Below, piece after piece: positions 1 through 9,970 of a stretch of 53,773 bases of DNA. Origin of the DNA: Paracoccaceae bacterium. Lineage in GTDB: Bacteria > Pseudomonadota > Alphaproteobacteria > Rhodobacterales > Rhodobacteraceae. Position numbers and translations under genes: made by a program. The notes beneath the pieces were generated by a model, which was not told the origin of the DNA, did not search any database, and worked only from the letters and a program-made list of their open reading frames with translations. Location: contig JAHDXW010000011.1 in NCBI GenBank assembly GCA_023383015.1, forward strand, positions 67,563 through 121,335. The letters run 5' to 3'. Position 1 is the stretch's first letter; every line of letters begins with the position of its first letter.

Positions 1-222
1 GCCGTTCCACCAGCGGTGCCACATCGCCCGGTCGGTGCCGGCGGCGAAGCAGTCGAGGCGGTCGGAACTCCAGGCCGTGCAGTCGATGATCGTGGCACGG
101 CTGTCGTGGGAGGAGGCCAGCGCCGGGCCGGCGGCGGAGACCGCCAGCGGGCCGCCAGCCAAGGGCGGAGCGAGTGCCAGGATGGCTGCGATCGCACGCT
201 TCAGGACTGCCGGGATGGTCAT
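1..222 (-). CDS. Secreted PLL/lectin-like beta-propeller protein, C-terminus outside window
   Basis: The minus-strand frame stays open from an ATG at 222 to the window edge, giving 74 codons without a stop, so only the N-terminus is seen. Residues 1 to about 37 form a signal peptide (basic start, then an Ala/Leu/Pro-rich core). The rest carries WSSDRLDCFAAGTD and AMWHRWW. This is the W-x-SDRLDCF-x-GTD / W-KWW type repeat known from PLL-like (DUF346) beta-propeller domains of fucose-binding lectins and secreted enzymes. A good ribosome site, GGAGG, lies 5 bases before the ATG (at 228-232). The gene is divergent from the transporter gene at 440. Family assignment rests on one repeat only; ligand and length are unknown. 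Confidence 0.72.
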   Translation of the reverse strand, partial: MTIPAVLKRAIAAILALAPPLAGGPLAVSAAGPALASSHDSRATIIDCTAWSSDRLDCFAAGTDRAMWHRWWNG

Positions 223-439
223 GACGTCCTCCGATCGGGCGATGGCGCGACAGGGGCGGAAGGCGGCGGCGGCCATTGCACCATCGCGACGGGCCCCGTG
301 GCCGCGACACCAGCATAGCACGGCGCCGCGCCCGGCGCGACCGCGCCCTGCCGTGACCGCGCCGCCTCCGAACCCCCTTCCCCCCCGCCCCCCCGCGCCG
401 TAACCTCATCGCCGTCGCAACCCCGGGGAGGAAGCGCCC
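223..439. promoter_or_regulatory. Divergent intergenic region with C-rich tract
   Basis: This 217-bp spacer lies between two divergent genes and must hold both promoters. A strongly pyrimidine-rich, C-run-containing tract lies at about 373-395. For the rightward gene, TAACCT at 401-406 is a weak -10 candidate, and GGGAGGA at 426-432 is the ribosome site, 7 bases before the ATG at 440. For the leftward gene, TATGCT (minus, 312-317) is a weak -10 candidate. No clear -35 element was found for either. Confidence 0.35.
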
Positions 440-1912
440 ATGTTCACCCGTCTGAGGACCCTTGCCGCCGCGCTGGCCCTTGCCGCCGCGCCGGCCTTCG
501 CGGCGCCGGAGTCGATCACCGTCGGCATGGTGCTCGAGCCGCCGAACCTCGACCCCACCTCCGGCGCGGCGGCGGCGATCCGCGAGGTGACCTATGCCAA
601 CATCTTCGAGGGGCTGACGCGCTTCGGCCCCGACGGATCGGTGAACCCGGGGCTGGCGCGCAGCTGGGAGATCAGCGACGACGGGCTGACCTACACTTTC
701 CACCTCCAGCCGGGGGTGACATTCCACGACGGCACGCCGATGACGGCGGCCGATGTCAAGTTCACCCTCGACCGCGCCCGTGCGCCCGATTCGACCAACG
801 CCCAGAAGCAGCTCTTCGCCAAGATCGGGGCGGTCGAGGCGGTCGACGCGCTGTCCGTGAAGGTGGTGCTGACCGCTGTCGACGGCGCCTTCCTGTTCAA
901 CATGGCCTGGGGCGATGCCGTCATCATGTCGCCGGCGACGGTCGCCACCAACGCCACCAGCCCGGTCGGCACCGGGCCCTTCCGCTTTGTCCGCTGGGTG
1001 CAGGGCGACCGGGTCGAGATCGAGCGCTACGAGGGCTACTGGGGCGAGAAGCCCGCGCTTGCCCGCGCCACCTTCCGCTTCATCGCCGATCCCACGGCGG
1101 CCTTTGCGGCGATGATGGCCGGCGACGTCGACGCCTTCCCGAACTTCCCCGCCCCCGAGACGCTGATCCAGTTCCAGGCTGATCCGCGCTTCTCGGTGAT
1201 CGTGGGATCCACCGAGGGCGAGACGATCCTGGCCATGAACCACAGGCACCCGGCGCTGGCGGACGTGCGCGTCCGGCGGGCGATCGCCCATGCCGTCAAC
1301 CGCCAGGAGATCATCGACGGGGCGATGTTCGGACTCGGCACGCCGATCGGGACCCATTTCGCGCCCCACCATCCGGCCTATGTCGACCTCACCGCGATGT
1401 CGGCCCACGATCCGGGGGCGGCCGGGGCGCTTCTGGCCGAGGCGGGCGCAAGCGGGCTGAAGCTGCGGCTGGCACTGCCGCCGCCGACCTACGCCCGCCG
1501 CGGCGGCGAGATCATCGCCGCCCAGCTGCGCGCCGTCGGGATCGAGACCGAGATCGCCAACCTCGAATGGGCGCAGTGGCTCGAGCAGGTGTTCCGCGGC
1601 AAGGATTTCGACCTCACCATCGTCAGCCACACCGAGCCGATGGACATCGGCATCTACGCCCGCCCCGACTATTACTTCCAGTACGACAGCGCCGAGTTCC
1701 AGGCGATCATCGCCGAACTGTCGGAAACCGCCGACCCCGCCCGGCGCACCGAACTCATGCAGGCCGCCCAGCGCCGGATCGCCGAGGACCAGGTCAACGC
1801 CTTCCTGTTCCAGCTGGCCAAGGCCGGGGTGGCGAACGCGAAGATCGAGGGGCTGTGGGAGAACGCGCCGGTTCCGGCGAACGACCTCACGGCCGTGCGC
1901 TGGCGGGAGTGA
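440..1912 (+). CDS. ABC transporter substrate-binding protein, family 5 (peptide/nickel/opine type)
   Basis: This is a 490-residue periplasmic binding protein of the DppA/OppA/NikA class, which captures small peptides or similar solutes for an ABC importer. A Sec signal peptide (RLRTLAAALALAAAPAFA) is probably cleaved after residue 21. The mature protein shows family motifs: EPPNLDPT near the start, NIFEGLTRFGPDG, LARSWEISDDGLTYTFHL followed by GVTFHDGTPMTAADVKFT, SPVGTGPF near residue 175, and VRRAIAHAVNRQEI in the C-lobe. Length is typical. No permease or ATPase gene is adjacent, so it either works with a transporter encoded elsewhere or is an orphan. A second, paralogous binding protein with its full transporter lies at 35992-41120. 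The substrate cannot be predicted. Confidence 0.9.
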   Translation: MFTRLRTLAAALALAAAPAFAAPESITVGMVLEPPNLDPTSGAAAAIREVTYANIFEGLTRFGPDGSVNPGLARSWEISDDGLTYTFHLQPGVTFHDGTPMTAADVKFTLDRARAPDSTNAQKQLFAKIGAVEAVDALSVKVVLTAVDGAFLFNMAWGDAVIMSPATVATNATSPVGTGPFRFVRWVQGDRVEIERYEGYWGEKPALARATFRFIADPTAAFAAMMAGDVDAFPNFPAPETLIQFQADPRFSVIVGSTEGETILAMNHRHPALADVRVRRAIAHAVNRQEIIDGAMFGLGTPIGTHFAPHHPAYVDLTAMSAHDPGAAGALLAEAGASGLKLRLALPPPTYARRGGEIIAAQLRAVGIETEIANLEWAQWLEQVFRGKDFDLTIVSHTEPMDIGIYARPDYYFQYDSAEFQAIIAELSETADPARRTELMQAAQRRIAEDQVNAFLFQLAKAGVANAKIEGLWENAPVPANDLTAVRWRE

Positions 1913-1918
1913 GGGACG

Positions 1919-2182
1919 ATGGCAGGCATGGGTGTGACCGCGATCATCGCCACGCTGGTCGTCGGTGCCGTGGCGGGCTGGCTTGCGGCGCTGATCGTGC
2001 GCGGGCAGGGCATGGGGCTGGTGCTGAACATCGTGCTGGGCATCGTCGGTGCCTTCGTCGCCGGCCTTGTCCTGCCGGGCATCGGCTTGGGGCTTGGCGG
2101 CGGGGTGGTGGCCGCGATCGTGCACGCCACCATCGGGGCGGTGGTGCTGCTCCTGCTGATCCGGCTTTTCAAGCGTGCCTGA
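1919..2182 (+). CDS. GlsB/YeaQ/YmgE-type small membrane protein (transglycosylase-associated family)
   Basis: This 87-residue, very hydrophobic protein has three predicted membrane helices at about residues 5-27, 33-55 and 60-82, and ends in a basic tail (RLFKRA). Glycine-rich helices (GAVAGWLAALIVRGQGMG, NIVLGIVGAFVAG, LGGGVVAAIVHATIGAVVLLLLIRL) match the GlsB/YeaQ/YmgE family, often annotated as stress-response membrane proteins of unknown mechanism. It starts 6 bases after the stop of the binding protein at 440-1912 and overlaps the following cupin gene by 8 bases, so the three probably share a transcript. Confidence 0.82.
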   Translation: MAGMGVTAIIATLVVGAVAGWLAALIVRGQGMGLVLNIVLGIVGAFVAGLVLPGIGLGLGGGVVAAIVHATIGAVVLLLLIRLFKRA

Positions 2183-2537
2183 GCCGGACCTGCTGCGCAT
2201 CCTGCCGGAGGGTCCGGCCGAGACCGGGCGGCCGCCGGCCGGGCGCGTGCTGGCAGGCGACCCGGTCTTCACCACCTGGAACCACGAGGCACGGGCGGGC
2301 CTCTGGTGCGGGGTGTGGGAATGCACCCCGGGACGCTGGCGAGTTGCCTACGACGAGTGGGAATACTGCCGCATCCTGTCCGGCGTCTCGGTGGTGACGC
2401 GGGACGGCAGCCCGCCCGTCACGCTGCGGGCCGGCGACAGCCTGGTCATCCGGCCGGGCTTTGCGGGGGTCTGGGAGGTGGTGGAGACGACGCGGAAGGA
2501 CTACGTCATCCTCGAGCCGGCGCCACCGCCCGGCTGA
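2175..2537 (+). CDS. Small cupin-domain protein
   Basis: This 120-residue protein starts with GTG and overlaps the stop of the upstream membrane-protein gene, which implies translational coupling. The sequence is a single-domain cupin of the type seen in DUF861/ureidoglycine-aminohydrolase-like proteins. It has an N-terminal strand with VFTTWNHEARAGLWCGVWECTPGRW, a core YDEWEYCRILSGVSVVTRDG, then LRAGDSLVIRPGFAGVWEVVE, and ends in a strand (TTRKDYVIL). The classical two-His metal motif of cupin motif 1 is not present; Glu and Cys residues occupy that region, as in this subgroup. Substrate is unknown. Confidence 0.78.
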   Translation: MPEPDLLRILPEGPAETGRPPAGRVLAGDPVFTTWNHEARAGLWCGVWECTPGRWRVAYDEWEYCRILSGVSVVTRDGSPPVTLRAGDSLVIRPGFAGVWEVVETTRKDYVILEPAPPPG

Positions 2538-2564
2538 CCGGCGCCGGCAGCGCCCGGGCGGTGC

Positions 2565-3269
2565 TCAGGCCGGGCGAAGGTAGCCGTCGGATCCCTCGGC
2601 GAAGCGGCCCTCGAGCCGCGCGCTTTCGTCGGCGCCGCGCACCCGGACACGGGCGCCGACGGGCACGCGGTCGTGCAGGTCGATGGCGTCTTGGTTGAAC
2701 AGGCGGATGCAGCCGGCCACCGTGGCCTTGCCCACCGCGCCGGCCTCCTGCGTGCCGTGGATGCGGTAGTAGGTGTCGCGGCCCGCGCGGTAGAGGTAGA
2801 GCGCGCGCGCGCCCAGCGGGTTCGGCGGCCCCGGCGGCAGGCCGGCGGCGTAGGGGGCGTAGAGCTCGGGGTTCTGGCGGATCATGTTCGGGGTCGGCCG
2901 CCACGGCGGCCAGGCGGCCTTGCGGCCGATCACGCCCTCGCCGGCGAAGTTGCGCCCCTCCCAGCCCACGGCCACCCCGTAGCGCAGCGCCCGCTCGGGC
3001 CCCGTGACGAGGTAGAGGACGCGCGCATGGGGATCGACGACGATCGTGCCCGCGGGTTCGGGGCCGGTGTAGGCAACGGTGACGCGCTGGTTGCGGGAGG
3101 TGAGATAGGCGTGCGGCACGGCGGCGATGCGGAAGCCCCCGTCCTCGAGCGGGCCGTAGCGCCGCGTGACTGCGACAGGCAGGGTGGCCGGCACATCGGT
3201 GCATCCGGCCAGCGGCAGGGCCAGCGCGGTCGCGGCGAGGCCGCGAAGAAGGGTTCGGCGGTCGTGCAT
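2565..3269 (-). CDS. L,D-transpeptidase family lipoprotein (YkuD domain), copy 1
   Basis: This is a 234-residue predicted peptidoglycan-modifying L,D-transpeptidase, which would form 3-3 cross-links or attach proteins to the sacculus. I chose the ATG at 3269 because it gives a clean export signal: twin-arginine-like RRTLLRG, a hydrophobic stretch, then lipobox LAGC with Cys23 as lipidation site. The YkuD domain spans about residues 75-212 and contains IVVDPHARVLYLV, the catalytic His171 in YRIHGT, and the nucleophile Cys187 in VAGCIRLFNQD. A related gene on the same strand lies 83 bases upstream (3353-4108), so this is a tandem pair. The neighbouring cupin gene is convergent, 27 bases away. 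Confidence 0.9.
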   Translation of the reverse strand: MHDRRTLLRGLAATALALPLAGCTDVPATLPVAVTRRYGPLEDGGFRIAAVPHAYLTSRNQRVTVAYTGPEPAGTIVVDPHARVLYLVTGPERALRYGVAVGWEGRNFAGEGVIGRKAAWPPWRPTPNMIRQNPELYAPYAAGLPPGPPNPLGARALYLYRAGRDTYYRIHGTQEAGAVGKATVAGCIRLFNQDAIDLHDRVPVGARVRVRGADESARLEGRFAEGSDGYLRPA

Positions 3270-3352
3270 GGCGGGTCGTCCGAAGGCCCCGGCTGCGACA
3301 GGATAGACCCAGCCGCCGGTCGCGCAACCCACGCGGCCGTGAGCGGCGAGGA

Positions 3353-4108
3353 TCAGCCCGGCGGGGCGCCTCCGGCGGCAGCGGCAAGCGAGGCCTCGGC
3401 GAAGGGATCGCCCGAGGTGACGAGGATCGGCCCCTCGTAGGCGACCGATTCCTCGCGCGTGCGCACCCGCACCAGCGCCCCCTCCCGGACGCGCTGGAAG
3501 AGGTCGATGCTGTCCTGGTTGAACAGCCGGATGCAGCCTGCCGAGGTGGCCAGCCCGATCGAGGTGATGTCGTTGGTGCCGTGGATGCGGAAGAAGGTGT
3601 CGCGGCCGCCGCGGTACAGATAGAGCGCGCGCGCCCCGAGCGGGTTCGACAGCCCGCCGGGAAGTCCGGCACGGTAGGGCCCGTACATCGCGGGGTCGCG
3701 GGCCAGCATCCGCGACGTCGGTTGCCAGTACGGCCACTCGGCCTTGCGCCCGACGGTGGCGGTGCCGCGGAAGCCCAGCCCCTCGCGCCCGACGGCGATG
3801 CGGTAGCGCATCGCCAGCCCGTGCTGGAGCACGAGGTAGAGGTGGCGCGCGTAGGGGTCGACGATGATCGTGCCGGGCGCGTCGGTCCCGCGGTAGGCGA
3901 CAAGCTGGCGACGGTTGCGATCGGACAGCAGTTCGGGCGGCACCGCCGGGATCAGGATCTCGCCGTCCTGCAGCTGGCCGTAGCCCGGCACGTCGAGGCG
4001 GGTCGCGATCTCGTCGGTCGCGGGCGGTTCGGGCGCGCAGGCAGCCAGAACCAGGGCGGCGAGAAGGGCGAGGACGCGAGCGGCAGGGGCAATCGGGGCG
4101 CGGGCCAT
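3353..4108 (-). CDS. L,D-transpeptidase family lipoprotein (YkuD domain), copy 2
   Basis: This 251-residue paralogue of the gene at 2565-3269 has the same layout: a signal sequence with lipobox LAAC (lipidated Cys24), IIVDPYARHLYLVL, catalytic His176 in FRIHGT and nucleophile Cys192 in SAGCIRLFNQD. The two proteins share long identical stretches around the active site (NPLGARALYLYR, GCIRLFNQD) but differ in the N-terminal 70 residues and at the C-terminus. That pattern fits an old duplication rather than a recent one. It lies downstream of gyrB on the same strand, with a 115-base gap holding its likely promoter. Confidence 0.9.
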   Translation of the reverse strand: MARAPIAPAARVLALLAALVLAACAPEPPATDEIATRLDVPGYGQLQDGEILIPAVPPELLSDRNRRQLVAYRGTDAPGTIIVDPYARHLYLVLQHGLAMRYRIAVGREGLGFRGTATVGRKAEWPYWQPTSRMLARDPAMYGPYRAGLPGGLSNPLGARALYLYRGGRDTFFRIHGTNDITSIGLATSAGCIRLFNQDSIDLFQRVREGALVRVRTREESVAYEGPILVTSGDPFAEASLAAAAGGAPPG

Positions 4109-4149
4109 TGGATTCCAGTGCGATGTGCGTCGACGAGTCGCGACACGCC

Positions 4150-4179
4150 ATCTGCGCAGCGCCGCTCGGCCCGAGTCAA
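4150..4179 (-). promoter_or_regulatory. Candidate promoter of the Ldt pair
   Basis: On the minus strand TTGACT (4174-4179) is followed after 18 bases by GCAGAT (4150-4155). The -35 is good and the -10 weak. The -35 overlaps a perfect two-fold repeat, GTCAA-N4-TTGAC (4175-4188), which could be a protein site or simple coincidence. Confidence 0.4.
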
Positions 4180-4223
4180 CCCCTTGACATGATTCGTCCT
4201 GCCGGTTCCTGCGGCGGCAGCCT

Positions 4224-6699
<2,476 letters not shown>

Positions 6700-6705
6700 G
6701 GGCCG

Positions 6706-6723
6706 GACACCAGATTTGGTGTC
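6706..6723. promoter_or_regulatory. Perfect inverted repeat upstream of the gyrB promoter
   Basis: The arms GACACCA (6706-6712) and TGGTGTC (6717-6723) are perfectly complementary with a 4-base spacer. The repeat overlaps the lysE stop codon and ends 7 bases from the gyrB -35. There is no T run after it on the minus strand, so an operator is more likely than an intrinsic terminator, although a hairpin in the lysE transcript is possible. Confidence 0.4.
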
Positions 6724-7342
6724 ACGTGAAGGGGATGACCAGTCCCACGAGGATCAGCAGCGTGCCGGCCGCGAGGTTCATCCGGCGCAGCGCCGTCGGC
6801 GAGCCGAGGAGGCGGCGGGCCCGGTCGATCAGCCCGGCGAGCCCGAGGTTGCCGAGCAGCGGAATCGCGACCGAGACGGCGAGGATCGCCGCGACATCGG
6901 CCGCCGTCACCCGCGCGAGATCGAAGAAGCCGGGCAGAACGCCCATGTAGAACAGGATCGCCTTGGGGTTGCCGAGGATCGCCGCGAGCCCCGCGAGGAA
7001 GCCTGCCATCCGCCCCGGCCGCGTCAGCCGGCTGTCGGTCGACAGCGCCCGGCCGGCGTGACGGATCAGCTGCACCCCCATCCCGAGGAACATCGCCGCG
7101 GCGATCCAGCGCATCACCAGCATCGCGCCGGCGACATTGGCCACGAACCAGGAGAGGCCGAAGATCGCCAGCATGGGCCACAGCAGGTCGCCCAGCGTCA
7201 CGCCCACGGCCAGCGGCCAGGCAGAGGCGAAGCCGCCCGACAGCGCCCGCGCCGTCAGTGCCACCCAGACCGGCCCCGGTGTCGCGAAGAGCACGAACAC
7301 CGCCCCGGCGTAGAACAGCAGATCGAAGGCCGTGATGGTCAC
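6722..7342 (-). CDS. LysE/RhtB-family amino-acid exporter
   Basis: This 206-residue inner-membrane protein has about six hydrophobic helices. The N-terminal signature FDLLFYAGAVFVLFATPGP and NPKAILFYMGVLPGFF near the middle are typical of LysE/RhtB translocators, which export amino acids or related compounds. I chose the GTG at 7342 because it opens directly into the first helix and overlaps the stop of the preceding small gene in a GTGA arrangement. Longer in-frame starts would add a Pro/Arg-rich, non-hydrophobic extension overlapping that gene. The exported substrate is unknown. It lies between the recF group and gyrB. Confidence 0.85.
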   Translation of the reverse strand: MTITAFDLLFYAGAVFVLFATPGPVWVALTARALSGGFASAWPLAVGVTLGDLLWPMLAIFGLSWFVANVAGAMLVMRWIAAAMFLGMGVQLIRHAGRALSTDSRLTRPGRMAGFLAGLAAILGNPKAILFYMGVLPGFFDLARVTAADVAAILAVSVAIPLLGNLGLAGLIDRARRLLGSPTALRRMNLAAGTLLILVGLVIPFT

Positions 7343-7629
7343 GGTGCCGCCGCGGGCGAGGGGGCAAGCGTGCGGCTGCCGTCGGGGCCGAGCGGCCATA
7401 AGGGGTTCGTCGCGACGTCCCAGACTTGGCCGACGGGGTCGGTCCGGTGGCCCGAACAGCCGCCACGGAACACCTCGGCCGGGCCGAGGAGCGCCAGCAC
7501 CTGGCCCCCGAACCGACAGAAGGTCACGCCCCCGGTCACCGGCACCGGCGCCCGGCCGAGGCGGGCGCGGAAGGCGCGGGCAACACCTCCGGCGCCGGGG
7601 GTGACCGGCGTCACGCGCCGGGGGATCAT
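7339..7629 (-). CDS. Hypothetical 96-residue protein coupled between recF and lysE
   Basis: I do not recognise this family. The frame is open between recF and lysE, with a 4-base ATGA overlap to recF upstream (ATG at 7629, recF stop at 7626-7628) and a 4-base overlap to lysE downstream. Third codon positions are almost all G or C, like real genes here. The protein has a basic N-terminus (MIPRRVTP), no signal peptide or membrane helix, two cysteines (in TFCRFGGQ and GGCSGH), aromatic motifs QVWDVATNPLWPLGPDG, and a Pro/Ala-rich tail. Coupling suggests it is translated with recF. The reality of the gene is likely but not proven. Confidence 0.6.
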   Translation of the reverse strand: MIPRRVTPVTPGAGGVARAFRARLGRAPVPVTGGVTFCRFGGQVLALLGPAEVFRGGCSGHRTDPVGQVWDVATNPLWPLGPDGSRTLAPSPAAAP

Positions 7630-8753
7630 GGCAGCGGTTCCTCCGAAAGCACCGACACCCCTGCCGAATCGGTCACCGCGAAGCCCTGGGCGCGGGCGCC
7701 GAGCCCGGCGAACAGCTCCGGTCCGGTGCCGGTCAGGAAGGCCTGGGCGCCGAGCGCGACGATCTCGGCATAGAGCGCGGCCCTCCTGCCGGTGTCAAGA
7801 TGGGCGGCGACCTCGTCCAGTAGCAGGATCGGCGGAGCGCCGGCATCGGCCGCCAGCGCCCGCGCGTTGGCCAGAACGAGCGACAGCAGCAGCGCCTTCT
7901 GCTCACCGGTGGAGCACTGCGCGGCGGGCATGCCGCGGTCGGCCCAGATGGCGGCGAGGTCGGCGCGGTGGGGCCCGGCAAGGGTGCGGCCGGCGGCGAG
8001 GTCGCGCCGGCGCCCGGCCGCCAGCGCCGCCGCAAGGCCCGCGGGATCGGCCGGCGTCTCGGCCCCTGCGGGCAGGGTCAGCGCCAGCGCCGCGGCCGGG
8101 AACGCCGTCGCCGCCCCCTCCTGCGCCTGCATCAGCCGCGCCACCGTGCGCGTCCGGCCGACGGTGATCGCGGCCCCCGCCCGGGCCATCTGGGCCTCGA
8201 GCGCGGCATGCCAGGCGGGGTCGGCCACACCCTCGCGCAGGAGCCGGTTGCGCTCGCGCATCGCCTTGTCGTAGGCGAGCGCGGCCTCGCCGTGCTCGGG
8301 CAGGAAGCTCAGCGTCATGCGGTCGAGGAAGCGGCGCCGTCCCTCGGCGGCGTCGGTCCAGAGGCGATCCATCGCCGGGGTGAGCCAGAGCAGCGGGCAA
8401 AGCCGGGCAAGGGCGGTCTGTGCCGCGGGCTTGCCGTCGATGCGCAGCTGGCGCGCCTCGCCGGGTGCGGCCCAGGTCTCGATCTCGTGCCGTCCGCCGG
8501 GGGCGACAAGGCCGGCGGCGACCTTCCAGCCCGCCGTCCCGGGTGCGCGGGAAAGCTCATCGGGTGCCGCGCGCCGCAGCCCGCGTCCCGGCGAGAGCAG
8601 CGAGACTGCCTCGAGCACGTTGGTCTTGCCCGCCCCGTTCGGCCCGAACAGCACCACCGGCCGGCCGTCGAGATCAAGCCGCATCGCCCGGTGGCTGCGG
8701 AATTCGGCCAGCCGCAGTGCCGACAGATGCAGCCGGCCGGCGGGTGCGGTCAC
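7626..8753 (-). CDS. recF: DNA replication and repair protein RecF
   Basis: This 375-residue SMC-like ABC ATPase helps load RecA at single-stranded gaps with RecO and RecR. N-terminal LRLAEFRSHRAMRLDLDG precedes the Walker A motif FGPNGAGKTNVLEA. The C-terminal half contains the ABC signature region STGEQKALLLSLVLANA and Walker B PILLLDEVAAHLD. It starts with GTG at 8753, which overlaps the dnaN stop by 4 bases (GTGA), and ends overlapping the start of the 96-residue gene. It is therefore translationally linked on both sides. Confidence 0.96.
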   Translation of the reverse strand: MTAPAGRLHLSALRLAEFRSHRAMRLDLDGRPVVLFGPNGAGKTNVLEAVSLLSPGRGLRRAAPDELSRAPGTAGWKVAAGLVAPGGRHEIETWAAPGEARQLRIDGKPAAQTALARLCPLLWLTPAMDRLWTDAAEGRRRFLDRMTLSFLPEHGEAALAYDKAMRERNRLLREGVADPAWHAALEAQMARAGAAITVGRTRTVARLMQAQEGAATAFPAAALALTLPAGAETPADPAGLAAALAAGRRRDLAAGRTLAGPHRADLAAIWADRGMPAAQCSTGEQKALLLSLVLANARALAADAGAPPILLLDEVAAHLDTGRRAALYAEIVALGAQAFLTGTGPELFAGLGARAQGFAVTDSAGVSVLSEEPLP

Positions 8754-9871
8754 ACCCGCATCGGCATCACGACGTAGACGGCCGAGGTGTCGCTGCCCTC
8801 GCGCATCAGCGTCGGATCGCCCGGCGTGTTGAACAGGAAGACCGCGTTCTCGCGGTCGACCTGGCTTGCGATCTCGAGCAGGTACTTGGCGTTGAAGCCG
8901 ATCTCCAGCCGGTCGGCGCCGTAGGCGACGGCGAGTTCTTCCTGCGCCGCGGCGGTATCGGGAGCGTTGACCGACAGCACCAGCCGGTCGTCCTCCATCT
9001 GCAGCTTGACCGCGCGTGCCCGTTCCGACGAGACGGTGGCGACACGGTCGACGGCGCGCGCGAACTCGGCCGCGTCGACCTCGAGCCGGCGGGCGTTCTG
9101 GGTCGGGATGACGCGGGCGTAGTCGGGAAACGTGCCGTCGATCACCTTGGAGGTCAGCGTGATCTCGGGGGTGGCGAAGCGCACCTTGGTGTCACTGACC
9201 GAGACGGCGATCTCGGCGGCGTCGTCGTCGAGCAGCTTGCGCAGTTCGTTCACCGTCTTGCGCGGCACGATCACCCCCGGCATCGCGGCCGCGCCGGGCG
9301 GCAGCGGCGCGTCGATGCGCGCCAGGCGATGGCCGTCGGTGGCCACGCAGCGCAGCACCTTCACCCCGCCGTCGCCGGTGGCGACGTGCATGTAGACGCC
9401 GTTCAGGTAATAGCGCGTCTCCTCGGTCGAGATCGCGAACTTCGACTTGTCGAACAGCCGCCGCAGCGCGCCCGCCGGGGCGACGAAGCTGCAGGCGTAT
9501 TCCGAGGAGGCCATCACCGGAAAATCCTCGCGCGGAAGGGTGGCGAGTGCGAACTGCGACCGGCCGGCCTGGATCGCCAGCCGCTCGGTGGCAGGGTCGG
9601 CGGCAAGCTGCACCAGTGCCCCCTCGGGCAGCTTGCGGACGATGTCGTGCAGAAGCAGGGCCGAGACGGTAGTGGCGCCGGCCCGCTCGACCCTGGCAGG
9701 GGCGCGGTCGACCACCTCGATGTCGAGATCGGTGGCGCGCAGGCTGACGGTGTCGCCCTCGGCTTCGACCAGCACGTTGGCAAGGATAGGGATGGTGTTG
9801 CGCCGCTCCACCACCGACTGCGCCTGCGCCACGGCCCGCAACAGCGCCGTCCGTTCGATCGCGATCTTCAT
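8750..9871 (-). CDS. dnaN: DNA polymerase III sliding clamp (beta subunit)
   Basis: This is the 373-residue beta clamp that tethers DNA polymerase III to DNA. The start at 9871 gives the family N-terminus MKIAIERTALLRAVAQAQSV. The three clamp repeats are seen through conserved stretches NTIPILANVLVEA, YYLNGVYMH with CVATDGHRLA, and the C-terminal YVVMPMRV. An in-frame ATG 33 bases earlier would add an atypical extension (MAARGDGRGTG). The gene lies between dnaA, 99 bases upstream, and recF with a 4-base overlap. Confidence 0.97.
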   Translation of the reverse strand: MKIAIERTALLRAVAQAQSVVERRNTIPILANVLVEAEGDTVSLRATDLDIEVVDRAPARVERAGATTVSALLLHDIVRKLPEGALVQLAADPATERLAIQAGRSQFALATLPREDFPVMASSEYACSFVAPAGALRRLFDKSKFAISTEETRYYLNGVYMHVATGDGGVKVLRCVATDGHRLARIDAPLPPGAAAMPGVIVPRKTVNELRKLLDDDAAEIAVSVSDTKVRFATPEITLTSKVIDGTFPDYARVIPTQNARRLEVDAAEFARAVDRVATVSSERARAVKLQMEDDRLVLSVNAPDTAAAQEELAVAYGADRLEIGFNAKYLLEIASQVDRENAVFLFNTPGDPTLMREGSDTSAVYVVMPMRV

Positions 9872-9970
9872 CCCCGTTCCCCGCCCGTCGCCTCGTGCCG
9901 CCACCCGCCGGGGCGGAACGGCAGTTTGAGCAAAAGCGGCCGGCAGGCAAGGGCCTTCCGCCCGGCGGGC

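Noticed and set aside
376-395. C-rich tract as a regulatory or phase-variable element
   Set aside because: The C runs are interrupted (seven at most) and not placed at a start codon, so composition alone explains it.
2565-4151. A 528-codon open frame spanning both L,D-transpeptidase genes
   Set aside because: Its N-terminal 290 residues are the out-of-frame reading of the upstream Ldt gene; only the part from 3269 has a signal and YkuD domain.
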